This document shows positions 1 to 5,839 of a stretch of DNA of 8,037 nucleotides, piece by piece. The notes beneath the pieces are model-generated. The model had not been told where the DNA came from, searched no databases, and saw nothing but the letters and a program-made list of their open reading frames with translations. The stretch spans positions 1 through 8,037 of the forward strand of contig JAODBN010000278.1 of assembly GCA_025463965.1 (NCBI GenBank). The letters are read 5' to 3'. The number at the start of each line of letters is the position of its first letter. Position 1 is the first letter of the stretch. This stretch comes from Acidimicrobiaceae bacterium. Lineage in GTDB: Bacteria > Actinomycetota > Acidimicrobiia > Acidimicrobiales > Bog-793. The position numbers were made by a program, and so were the translations under genes.

Positions 1-1
1 C

Positions 2-784
2 ACGCCGAAGAACCAGATGAACCGCGAGATCGGTGAGGTGGCGGCGATGCTCGGGATCACGGAGCTGCTCGGGCGCAAGCCGTCCGAGCTCTCTGGTGGC
101 GAGCGCCAGCGCGTCGCTCTCGGGCGGGCGCTGCTCAGGCGCCCGGAGGCGTTCCTCCTCGACGAGCCGCTGTCCAACCTCGACGCGGCGCTACGTGCGC
201 AGATGCGGATCGAGCTCAAGCGTATCCACACCCAGTTCCCCGTCACGACCGTCTATGTGACGCATGACCAGGTCGAAGCGATGACGATGGCCGACCGCGT
301 CGTGCTGATGCAGGGTGGACATCTCCAGCAGGTGGCGACACCGGAGACGCTCTATGACCAGCCTACTAACGCATTCGTCGCTTCCTTCATCGGCTCGCCG
401 AAGATCAACCTGTTTCCAGGCACCCTGGTGGCCGATTCGACCGGTCCTGGCGTGCAGTTCCTCACGGTCACCCAGGCGCTCAACGGGTCGCACCGGGACA
501 TCCGTGCCAGGAGCTCCTCGGACAAGGTGACGGTGGGTTTTCGCCCCGAGGAGATCCGGCTGGCGACCGGGGGGAGCGGAGGGCTGCCGGTGGTCTCCGC
601 ACTCGTCGAGCTCGTCGAGCCGCTCGGCTCGGAGACTCACGTCGTGGTCCGAGTGGGCGAGCAGGTCTTGACCTGCAAGCTCGGTGCCCGCTGTGGATTG
701 TCCGCCGGCGACAAGGTGCTCCTCGAGTTCGACCTCGGACAGATGAAGCTGTTCGACACCGAAAGTGGTGCCCGTCTCGATTGA
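2..784 (+). CDS. Carbohydrate ABC transporter ATP-binding protein, MalK/UgpC type (5' end missing)
   Basis: This is the nucleotide-binding subunit of an ABC importer. It hydrolyses ATP at the inner face of the membrane to drive sugar or polyol uptake. The open frame runs in from the left edge; the first internal ATG (17) is not the start, because in-frame codons before it fit the family. The Walker A region, about 110 residues of a usual ~370, lies outside. What remains is in family order: signature LSGGERQRVALGRAL (pos. 89-133), Walker B with FLLDEPLSNLDA (pos. 152-187), H-loop VYVTHDQ (pos. 251-271), then a C-terminal TOBE/OB-type domain with GFRPEEIRLA and LVEPLGSETHVVV. The C-terminal domain makes it a MalK/UgpC/MsmX-like ATPase rather than an amino-acid or peptide type. 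The solute-binding protein gene follows after 142 bp on the same strand. The substrate cannot be read from this subunit, and such ATPases can serve several transporters. Confidence 0.95.
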   Translation, partial: TPKNQMNREIGEVAAMLGITELLGRKPSELSGGERQRVALGRALLRRPEAFLLDEPLSNLDAALRAQMRIELKRIHTQFPVTTVYVTHDQVEAMTMADRVVLMQGGHLQQVATPETLYDQPTNAFVASFIGSPKINLFPGTLVADSTGPGVQFLTVTQALNGSHRDIRARSSSDKVTVGFRPEEIRLATGGSGGLPVVSALVELVEPLGSETHVVVRVGEQVLTCKLGARCGLSAGDKVLLEFDLGQMKLFDTESGARLD

Positions 785-802
785 TCAACACACAGAGGCA
801 AC

Positions 803-814
803 TGTCGTCCGACA
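803..814. promoter_or_regulatory. Inverted repeat TGTCG-N2-CGACA, candidate operator
   Basis: Perfect 5 bp arms around two bases, 18 bp after the ATPase stop and about 115 bp before the solute-binding protein start. The same TGTCG/CGACA half-sites recur in opposite orientation upstream of the AllA-like gene (4106-4122). It could be a binding site for the nearby SorC regulator. This is inference only, because 5-mers of this kind are common in GC-rich DNA. Confidence 0.25.
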
Positions 815-840
815 AGGGGAGGGAAGGAGCCGGAGGAGCA

Positions 841-857
841 GCGCGAGTGGATCGCGC
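841..857. promoter_or_regulatory. Inverted repeat GCGCGA-N5-TCGCGC upstream of the solute-binding protein gene
   Basis: Perfect 6 bp arms with a 5 bp spacer, 70 bp before the solute-binding protein start. A TTGATG at 861-866 lies just downstream and could be a -35 element, but I see no convincing matched -10. It may be an operator or a small hairpin in an ATPase/binding-protein transcript. Its position in the leader of the most highly expressed gene of such loci makes it worth noting. Confidence 0.25.
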
Positions 858-926
858 GACTTGATGCATGGGTAACGCAGCAACGTAGGGGTGGGTAATC
901 CGGTATCTAGGGTCAGGGGAGACAAG

Positions 927-2324
927 ATGAGATTCAAGAAAACGACCGCTGGGCTCGCCGTCAGCACCATGGCGGTGAGCGCGCTAGCCGGAGTGGGAGT
1001 CGGTGCCTCGGGAGCGTCCGTGCGCAGTCCGCACGCCTCCTCAGGCGGCATCTCGGTGCTCTACACGAACAACTACGTCTTCGACAGCGACGCGCTCGCC
1101 GCCAAGTGGTGGAATTCGATCGCCAAGCAGTGGAAGTCCGCTGATCCGAGCGCGAAGCTCACGCTCCTCGGCACCGGCGGCACCGATGTGGACGAGATGA
1201 ACAAGGCAGCGGTCCTGTTCCGCAGCCCGAGCCAGACGCCGTGTGTCATCCAGCTCCCTACGAGCTATGTGGGGGAATTCGCCGGATCGGGATATCTCGC
1301 CTCCCTCAACAGCTACGTCTCGGGGTCGTCGGCTCCCTCCTTCTGGACCGGGATGCCGAAATCGGTGCAGGCGATCAGCACCATCAACGGGCAGGTCGAC
1401 GCGGTGAACGCCGGAAACAACGACTCGGGCATCCTCTACAACAAGGTGATGCTGAAAAAAGCTGGGGTGGCAGTTCCATGGACGCCCAAGACCTGGCAGG
1501 ACGTCATCAGCGCGGCGAAGAAGGTGAAGAAGGCCTACCCGAAGGTGTACGCGCTGTGGGCCGCTGCCGGAGTGAGCGCGGGCCCGACCAACGTCCTCCA
1601 GGGGATCGGCAATCTGATCGACGGCTCCACCAACCCGGTCATGTTCGACTCGAAGACCGGCAAGTGGGTCGTGAACAGCCCCGGGCTGCGAGCGACGCTG
1701 TCGTTCTACCAGACGGTGTTCGCCGACGGCCTCGGCGCGCCGACGTCCCAGCTGTTCCGCTCCGACTCGGTCGGCCAGCCACCACTGCTGATGAAGCAGG
1801 GCAAGCTCGCGATCGCCCTCGGATCGAACTGGTACACCGGTGACTGGCTGCCCACCTCGGGGGCTCCGTGGCCCCAGGCGAGCTCCACCGTCGGCGTCGC
1901 ACCGATCCCGACCGAGAACGGCCAGGCGCCCGGCAATGCCACGACCATCGGCGGTTGGGCCTGGGCCATCAGCAAGGCCTGCCCGGACAAGGCCACCGCG
2001 TGGAAGTTCATCACGCTCGCCCAGAACCCGACCAACCAGCTGAACACAGCCGTGTGGTCGGGCTTCGTGCCGCCGGACTCCTCAGTCGGTACCCAGGCGG
2101 CGTTCACGAAGTCCTCGCTCTACCAGGCGCAGTTCAGCCAGTACGCGGCAAACGGCGTCGCATTGCCGAACAACACGAACTTCCCGGTGTACGCGCGGGC
2201 GCTCAATACCGTGACCGGGAACTTCGCGCAGAACCCGAAGACCAGCCTCTCCTCGGCGCTGGCCACGATGAAGCAGCTGGTCACCGAGCAATTGGGTGCC
2301 AACAGCGTGGAGACGCTCAAGTAG
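927..2324 (+). CDS. Extracellular solute-binding protein, family 1 (sugar ABC transporter)
   Basis: This is the secreted binding component of a carbohydrate ABC importer, which captures the substrate outside the membrane and delivers it to the permeases. I chose ATG 927 over an upstream in-frame GTG (891). An AGGGGAGA ribosome site (915-922) lies 4 bases before it, and the 465-residue product then starts with a clean signal peptide: basic RFKK, hydrophobic residues 7-28, and small residues (GASGAS) for signal peptidase I. There is no lipobox cysteine, which is unusual for an actinobacterial binding protein because these are normally lipoproteins. The body is typical of the MalE/UgpB-like family: an early ISVLYTNNY strand, NNDSGILYNKVMLKKAGV in the middle (the usual 'tlYNkdlfkkAGl' element), TWQDVISAAKKVKK, and a late GGWAWAISKACPDKATAWKF helix-turn region. 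Two cysteines remain in the mature part. The neighbouring ATPase and SorC regulator support a sugar or sugar-derivative substrate; the exact ligand is unknown. Confidence 0.93.
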   Translation: MRFKKTTAGLAVSTMAVSALAGVGVGASGASVRSPHASSGGISVLYTNNYVFDSDALAAKWWNSIAKQWKSADPSAKLTLLGTGGTDVDEMNKAAVLFRSPSQTPCVIQLPTSYVGEFAGSGYLASLNSYVSGSSAPSFWTGMPKSVQAISTINGQVDAVNAGNNDSGILYNKVMLKKAGVAVPWTPKTWQDVISAAKKVKKAYPKVYALWAAAGVSAGPTNVLQGIGNLIDGSTNPVMFDSKTGKWVVNSPGLRATLSFYQTVFADGLGAPTSQLFRSDSVGQPPLLMKQGKLAIALGSNWYTGDWLPTSGAPWPQASSTVGVAPIPTENGQAPGNATTIGGWAWAISKACPDKATAWKFITLAQNPTNQLNTAVWSGFVPPDSSVGTQAAFTKSSLYQAQFSQYAANGVALPNNTNFPVYARALNTVTGNFAQNPKTSLSSALATMKQLVTEQLGANSVETLK

Positions 2325-2342
2325 CGAGCCCCCGCCGGTAGC

Positions 2343-2392
2343 CCGCCGGCGCCGGGTAAGGTGAGCCGCGCTCGCCTGCCCGGCGCCGGCGG
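2343..2392 (+). terminator. Long GC-rich hairpin after the solute-binding protein gene
   Basis: A perfect 14 bp stem (2343-2356 with 2379-2392) continues inward through two G-U pairs, one bulged A and a GAGC/GCTC clamp to a CGC loop, giving about 23 pairs in total. It begins 18 bp after the stop codon. No T-run follows, so it may be an actinobacterial U-less terminator, an attenuator that lowers regulator expression, or a 3' stabiliser of the binding-protein mRNA. Confidence 0.7.
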
Positions 2393-2417
2393 ACCTCGGC
2401 ATTGAGCCGTCCGTTCG

Positions 2418-2434
2418 TGACGCCGACATCGTCA
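2418..2434. promoter_or_regulatory. Inverted repeat TGACG-N7-CGTCA upstream of the SorC gene
   Basis: Perfect 5 bp arms with a 7 bp spacer, 56 bp before the SorC start and beyond the hairpin. A site here would suit autoregulation. The spacer also contains a CGACA half-site (2424-2428). The statistical support from sequence alone is weak. Confidence 0.25.
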
Positions 2435-2490
2435 GCGGGCCACCACGGCGGGGACGCGCGGAGATGGAAGCTTGAGCAGTAGGAGAACAC

Positions 2491-3501
2491 ATGCCTCGTG
2501 ACGCCGGACGCGACAAACAGGATCAGCGGCGCGAAGCGGCCACCGTCGGCACGGCTTACCCTTCCGATCTGCTTGCACGGGTTGCACGTTTGCACTTCGA
2601 GTTCGGATTGACCCACCAAGAGACGGCGAACAGCCTCGGGCTCTCACGGGTCAAGGTGACACGGATGGTGAAGCAAGCCCGGGAGTCGGGGCTTGTGACC
2701 ATCGTCGTCGCATCGGACGTCGGTCCCTATGCGGAGCTGGAACAGGAGCTGATGCGGCACTTCGGACTTGCCGAGGCCCTCGTCGTCCCGCCTCCGAACC
2801 TTGGCAGCCGCAGCCTGCGCACGATGCTGGCTCAAGGCATATTGCGCCACATGCACGCCGTCCTGCGTTCCGACATGACGGTCGCCCTGGGGCTCAGTCG
2901 CACCATCGGCGAAGCGGCCCGGCTCGCAGCGCTCGCCCCTCAAGCCCGCCGGTCCGTGACCTTCGTCTCCCTCGTGGGTGCCGTCCGGGAGGACGGGATG
3001 GGCGGCGAGACGCCCTTCGGTGCGCCTGCGACGCTCGCCCGCGCCTTCGGCGGCGCGGTCGAGCACGTCCACGCCCCGATCATCGTCCGCAGCGGAGACG
3101 TCGCCCAAGAGCTCATGCAGGACCCGGCAATCGCGACGACCCTCGAGCGGGCAGCCAAGGCCGACGTCCTGTTCGCTGGGGTCGGGGGGCGGAACGACCG
3201 CATCGATTACGCGAGCCAGGGCTACCTCGAGCCGGAGGAGTGGGAGAAGCTCGTCGCCGCCGGAATGGAGGGCGACATCTGTGCCCGGTTCTTCGATCGC
3301 AACGGTCGGGCCGTCGACCACGAGGTGAGCAGGCGTGTGATCGGGCTCGGGCTCGACGAGTTGCAGAAGATCCCCTCCCGGGTGATCGCTGCGGGCGGCC
3401 CCTCGAAGGTGGACGCAATTGGTGCGGTGCTGCGAGGAGGTCTTGCCACGGTCCTCATCACCGATGCCGAGAGCGCCCGTGACCTGATGATGCTCAACTG
3501 A
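2491..3501 (+). CDS. SorC-family (sugar-binding domain) transcriptional regulator
   Basis: This is a cytoplasmic DNA-binding regulator of the SorC/DeoR-like family, whose members sense phosphorylated sugars and control carbohydrate loci. ATG 2491 is set by AGGAG (2481-2485) five bases upstream. The 336-residue length is close to the family norm of about 310-340. Residues about 25-66 form the N-terminal helix-turn-helix (LTHQETANSLGLSRVKVTRMV), typical of SorC proteins. Residues from about 80 to the end form the sugar-binding, NagB-like domain, with family-like segments VALGLSRTIGEAA, FAGVGGRN, GDICARFFDRNGRAVDH and the late VIAAGGPSKVDAI and GGLATVLITD. The first ~20 residues are a charged, probably disordered extension. 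The gene follows the ABC transporter genes on the same strand, so they are its most likely target, perhaps with the convergent AllA-like gene 10 bp downstream. The ligand is unknown. Confidence 0.93.
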   Translation: MPRDAGRDKQDQRREAATVGTAYPSDLLARVARLHFEFGLTHQETANSLGLSRVKVTRMVKQARESGLVTIVVASDVGPYAELEQELMRHFGLAEALVVPPPNLGSRSLRTMLAQGILRHMHAVLRSDMTVALGLSRTIGEAARLAALAPQARRSVTFVSLVGAVREDGMGGETPFGAPATLARAFGGAVEHVHAPIIVRSGDVAQELMQDPAIATTLERAAKADVLFAGVGGRNDRIDYASQGYLEPEEWEKLVAAGMEGDICARFFDRNGRAVDHEVSRRVIGLGLDELQKIPSRVIAAGGPSKVDAIGAVLRGGLATVLITDAESARDLMMLN

Positions 3502-3511
3502 GGGCGGTCGT

Positions 3512-4030
3512 TCAGCCAGCCTGTGCCGGGTCTGTGACCACCTCGAAGGTTTCGCCGCGCGCCGCGAGATCGATCCCGTCGTTGTCCTCGGCGTAGCGGA
3601 TTCCCTGAACGTTGTAGAGGTCGACGCGCTCAGCGCCGACTGGGAACGGACCCCAGTGCCAGGTGGACCGGTGCAGGACCAACGAGTCGTGCGGCCGCAA
3701 GAGAAAAGCATGCATGTGATCGAGGGGCCGTTCGCTGGAGAGGGGAGCGTCCGCCTCGGCGACGACGATCACGGCATTGCAATTGAGCACGAGCAAGGCC
3801 TGGGTGTGCGTGTTGTGGTGATAGAGGACGTCGCAGATGAGGCCACGAGGCGTCTGCTTCACCTCGCTCAGGTCGTGGTGGATGAGGTTCACGTGAACGT
3901 CGTCCCACTCATACTCGAGACGGTGGTCGCCGTCGCGTGGATCCGTGTCGTTCACGGGAATCCAGCCGAAGGGCTTCCAGGCCTCTTCGGTCAGCGGCCG
4001 AGCGATGACGGAATCCAGGGGCGCACCCAT
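3512..4030 (-). CDS. Ureidoglycolate lyase (AllA) family cupin-fold protein
   Basis: The 172-residue product resembles AllA, the enzyme that splits ureidoglycolate into glyoxylate and urea in allantoin breakdown. The open frame extends about 100 codons further upstream, but ATG 4030 is strongly preferred: a GAAGGAG ribosome site (minus strand, core at 4036-4040) sits 5 bases before it, and the upstream residues are low-complexity Arg/Ala-rich. Family features run in order: RPLTEEAWKPFG (11-22) as in the AllA N terminus, HHNTHTQALLVLN (71-83) at the place of the ERHPLGTQAF segment, VIVVAEAD (87-94), HAFLLRP (107-113), and HRSTWHWGPF (120-129) at the place of the HRNVWHHPL active-site strand. 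The HPLG element is changed to HNTH, so substrate and activity are uncertain. No allantoinase, allantoicase or urease gene is in the window. Its closeness to a SorC regulator and a sugar transporter suggests a role on an imported sugar acid or ureide. Family assignment is confident; the reaction is not. Confidence 0.8.
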   Translation of the reverse strand: MGAPLDSVIARPLTEEAWKPFGWIPVNDTDPRDGDHRLEYEWDDVHVNLIHHDLSEVKQTPRGLICDVLYHHNTHTQALLVLNCNAVIVVAEADAPLSSERPLDHMHAFLLRPHDSLVLHRSTWHWGPFPVGAERVDLYNVQGIRYAEDNDGIDLAARGETFEVVTDPAQAG

Positions 4031-4039
4031 GCGTACTCC

Positions 4040-4049
4040 TTCTGCAGAA
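4040..4049. promoter_or_regulatory. Perfect 10 bp palindrome abutting the AllA-like gene's ribosome site
   Basis: TTCTGCAGAA overlaps the upstream edge of the AAGGAG Shine-Dalgarno (4036-4041). A protein bound here would block transcription or early elongation. Alternatively it is chance. It is the only AT-containing clean palindrome in this leader. Confidence 0.25.
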
Positions 4050-4105
4050 AAGGCCTGCAAAAGTCTGGCATATCGCGCCCAAAGAGTCCATGCTGATCGC
4101 ATCTT

Positions 4106-4122
4106 CGACAGGTGCGGTGTCG
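4106..4122. promoter_or_regulatory. Inverted repeat CGACA-N7-TGTCG upstream of the AllA-like gene
   Basis: Perfect 5 bp arms and a 7 bp spacer, 76-92 bp upstream of the AllA-like start, at a plausible operator position. The half-sites match those at 803-814 before the solute-binding protein gene, but face the other way. It is a candidate shared regulator site, with weak statistics. Confidence 0.25.
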
Positions 4123-4318
4123 GCGAGACGTATCGATCGTCGAGGATGGCCACACACCGTCCAAGCTCTCGCGCCGCTCCCGGGCCTGAGGCGTTTGGCG
4201 GACGTGAACCTCGCGCGCCGCGCGATGTCAACGCTGAGGGGACTTGATCGTTCCGGTCGAGGTCGCGACCGCGGCCCCGCTGATGCTCGCCTCGCGCTCG
4301 CGGCGCACCGACCTGCAG

Positions 4319-4362
4319 CCAACAACCAGCCGGCACTGCGGCGGGGACCGGCTGGCTGTTGG
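4319..4362 (-). terminator. 15 bp-stem hairpin downstream of the Yx(FWY)xxD protein gene
   Basis: Arms 4319-4333 and 4348-4362 pair over 15 positions with one mismatch, around a 14-base loop. On the minus strand this begins 41 bp after the stop of the secreted-protein gene and could end its transcript before the AllA-like gene. No T-run follows on either strand, so intrinsic termination is plausible but not proven. Confidence 0.55.
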
Positions 4363-4375
4363 CAGGCTTGACACA

Positions 4376-4395
4376 CCGGCCGTTCCTCCGGCCGG
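4376..4395 (-). terminator. Short CCGGCC/GGCCGG hairpin just after the stop
   Basis: Six perfect GC pairs (4376-4381 with 4390-4395) around an 8-base loop, 8 bp beyond the stop codon of the minus-strand secreted-protein gene. It may act with the larger hairpin at 4319-4362 as a two-step transcript end. Confidence 0.35.
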
Positions 4396-4403
4396 GCGGA
4401 TGA

Positions 4404-4922
4404 TCAGTAGCCGGTGGAGTAGCCGCCGCCGGCCGAGCTCGAGGTCGTCGACTGAGTCGTGCTCGTGGCGCCGACCGTGGCCACGTCGAAGGAGCTCACT
4501 CCCTGTCCGGTCACTTGGCCCGGCGTCTTGTCCTGCACGAACAAGTAGAGCGGCTTGCCGTGGTAAGTCACCTGGTGCTGACCGTTGGTGCGGGTGATGA
4601 CGCCGAGACCCGAGGTCCCGGTCGGGGTGAAGCCCTTCGCCACAAGCTCTGCCGGCCAGAAGGCGAGGAGCTGGCCGGTGACGGCCGAGTGGTTCTTCGA
4701 GTCCTTCGCGTAGGTGTAGAGCGCGAAGCCCTTCGTGGTGACGAGGATCGTGCCGTACTTGGCGTTCTTCACCGTCTTCACCAACACCTTGGTCCTGTGA
4801 GCGGTCGCCGCCGACGCCGGCGCCTGACTGGCCACGGTAGCGACGAGCCCGCCGGCCACCAACGCGAGGGGGGCGATGGCCATGACCGCGGTCTTACGGG
4901 AACGCTTGCTGGTTGCGCGCAT
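4404..4922 (-). CDS. Secreted Yx(FWY)xxD repeat protein (COG4315-like), cysteine-less
   Basis: The product is a small exported protein of 172 residues, related to the 'predicted lipoproteins with Yx(FWY)xxD motif', whose function is not known. ATG 4922 is chosen because a perfect AAGGAGG (minus strand, 4930-4936) lies 7 bases upstream; a longer frame to 5015 has no such support. Residues 1-38 are a signal peptide: basic RATSKRSRK, a hydrophobic stretch of about residues 11-31, and cleavage near PASA-A. There is no lipobox cysteine, so it should be released or wall-associated. Two repeats follow: GTILVTTKGFALYTYAKD (motif Y69-D74) and LGVITRTNGQHQVTYHGKPL followed by YLFVQD (Y126-D131), then the usual PGQVTGQGV. 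The common SxCxGxCAxxWP segment here reads SAVTGQLLAFWP (79-90), with both cysteines replaced; the protein has no cysteine at all. The last ~20 residues are a Ser/Thr/Gly tail ending GYSTGY. It looks monocistronic and divergent from the ACT gene. Confidence 0.85.
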   Translation of the reverse strand: MRATSKRSRKTAVMAIAPLALVAGGLVATVASQAPASAATAHRTKVLVKTVKNAKYGTILVTTKGFALYTYAKDSKNHSAVTGQLLAFWPAELVAKGFTPTGTSGLGVITRTNGQHQVTYHGKPLYLFVQDKTPGQVTGQGVSSFDVATVGATSTTQSTTSSSAGGGYSTGY

Positions 4923-5160
4923 GGGAGATCCTCCTTGAAGGTCTGGGACGTTCTGTGGAGGGAGATACGGCCCGGCGCCCGCGAGGGATTGGGCGATTTC
5001 TTTGGCGACGTTCAACCGCGTAGCGCAATCCCGCCGCTGGCGAACAGAACGAACGAGCCGGCAGGGTTCACGTTCCCGAGGGCGGGAAGCACGGCAGTCC
5101 CCGTAATGACGGCGGGGCCAGCGCTCTTCGCGGCCGAAATTCTTAATCTTCCGTCTATCT

Positions 5161-5191
5161 GTGACAAGACGGCGCCAGGCTACGGTTGCGC
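5161..5191 (+). promoter_or_regulatory. Candidate promoter giving a leaderless transcript of the ACT-domain gene
   Basis: A TANNNT-type -10 (TACGGT, 5181-5186) ends five bases before the ATG at 5192, so transcription would start at or next to the A of the start codon. GTGACA (5161-5166) resembles a -35 but its 14-base spacing is short. There is no Shine-Dalgarno before the ATG. AT-richer DNA precedes it (5138-5160). This layout is common for leaderless actinobacterial genes. Confidence 0.5.
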
Positions 5192-5722
5192 ATGGCGCGC
5201 TTCACCCTCCACGCTGTCGCCCCGAATCAGTCGGGAATAGTGGCGGCGGTCACGCAGGCTCTCGCCGACATCGGCTGCAATCTCGAAGACTCTCGGATGT
5301 ATTTGCTCCATGGGCAGTTCTCGATCGTCCTCGTTCTCGAAGCGCCCGATGTGTCCAACGGGTACGTGATCGAAGAAGCGCTCGCACCGCTGCTCGAGGA
5401 GCTCGCCCTCCAGCTGTTCGTCCGCCCCATCGCCGAGCAGGCTCACGAGGAACGGCTCGGCGATCTCGTCTTCGTCTCTGTGCATGGGGCGGACCATCCG
5501 GGCACGGTTGCCAGGATCGCTCGTGCAGTTGCTGCGGCAGGAGGCAACATCGTCGATCTGGTTGGACACGTCGTGCTAGAAGGCGGAGACGCTCCTTCTC
5601 AATTGGAGTTCACGGCAGTCCTGGAGCGCGCCTCGGTTCCGGGACTGCGATCGACGCTCGATGCGCTCGGAAGTGAGCTCGACATGCGCTGCGAAGTACG
5701 CGAGGAAGCGCTGCGACCGTAG
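5192..5722 (+). CDS. Tandem ACT-domain protein, GcvR-like
   Basis: This is a cytoplasmic protein of 176 residues made of two ACT domains, small folds that bind amino acids and regulate enzymes or transcription. The first (about residues 2-80) opens with ARFTLHAVAPNQSGIVAAVTQALADIGCNL, broken here as ARFTLHAVAPNQSGIV and VTQALADIGCNL; the second (about 90-170) shows VFVSVHGADHPGTVARIA and AAAGGNIVDL. Both have the 'D/N-x-x-G-I/T-V' ligand loop and the conserved Gly-Asn turn. The arrangement and length match proteins annotated as glycine cleavage system transcriptional repressor-like (GcvR), but actinobacterial members need not act on glycine cleavage, and no gcv gene is nearby. ATG 5192 is preferred to TTG 5186 because the -10-like TACGGT overlaps the TTG. 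The gene stands alone, divergent from the secreted protein and convergent with the methyltransferase. Confidence 0.85.
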   Translation: MARFTLHAVAPNQSGIVAAVTQALADIGCNLEDSRMYLLHGQFSIVLVLEAPDVSNGYVIEEALAPLLEELALQLFVRPIAEQAHEERLGDLVFVSVHGADHPGTVARIARAVAAAGGNIVDLVGHVVLEGGDAPSQLEFTAVLERASVPGLRSTLDALGSELDMRCEVREEALRP

Positions 5723-5753
5723 TAGCAGGCGACGCCTTCGTAGCGCCGTCTCA

Positions 5754-5781
5754 CGCTCGTCCAGCGCGCGGTCGGCGAGCG
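5754..5781. terminator. Weak hairpin in the convergent gap
   Basis: CGCTCG (5754-5759) pairs with CGAGCG (5776-5781), and a further CC/GG pair follows after a bulged T. It sits in the 117 bp between two converging genes and could serve both, but it has no T-run on either strand. Little else is visible in this gap. Confidence 0.3.
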
Positions 5782-5839
5782 ATGAGGTCGTACGCGTGCT
5801 GCTGCAAGGTGCCCTGTCGCTGTGCTTGGAGGGGATCGG

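Larger units (their letters stand above)
4031..4403. other. Intergenic region, 373 bp, no convincing gene
   Basis: This lies between two minus-strand genes. Open frames cross it on both strands, but their products are Arg/Ala/Ser-rich with no recognisable family and no ribosome site, so I read it as non-coding. It holds the leader of the AllA-like gene (palindrome 4040-4049, inverted repeat 4106-4122) and two hairpins behind the secreted-protein gene (4319-4362 and 4376-4395). The stretch between 4123 and 4318 shows nothing distinct apart from short GC-rich self-complementary runs near 4213-4225. Confidence 0.6.

Noticed and set aside
891..926. GTG 891 as start of the solute-binding protein
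   Set aside because: It would put 12 residues ahead of a clean signal peptide, while ATG 927 has AGGGGAGA at the right distance.
2644..3711. 355-codon minus-strand open frame
   Set aside because: It is antisense to the SorC gene and overlaps the AllA-like gene in another frame. Its composition is His/Arg/Asp-rich without motifs.
4031..4336. Upstream extension of the AllA-like protein by about 100 residues
   Set aside because: A strong Shine-Dalgarno fixes ATG 4030, the resulting length fits AllA, and the extension is low-complexity with no family match.
4090..4371. Small plus-strand open frame in the intergenic region
   Set aside because: It has no ribosome site and a random-looking Arg/Ala/Leu composition, and it runs through the 4319-4362 hairpin.
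4368..4373. TTGACA as a plus-strand -35 promoter element
   Set aside because: No -10 lies at proper spacing and no plus-strand gene follows; it falls between two hairpins behind a minus-strand gene.
4923..5015. Upstream start (5015) for the Yx(FWY)xxD protein
   Set aside because: It would bury the signal peptide behind 31 residues and ignores the perfect AAGGAGG before ATG 4922.
5099..5117. CCCCG-N9-CGGGG hairpin in the divergent intergenic region
   Set aside because: Only five pairs with a nine-base loop, which is frequent by chance at this GC content; no link to either promoter is visible.
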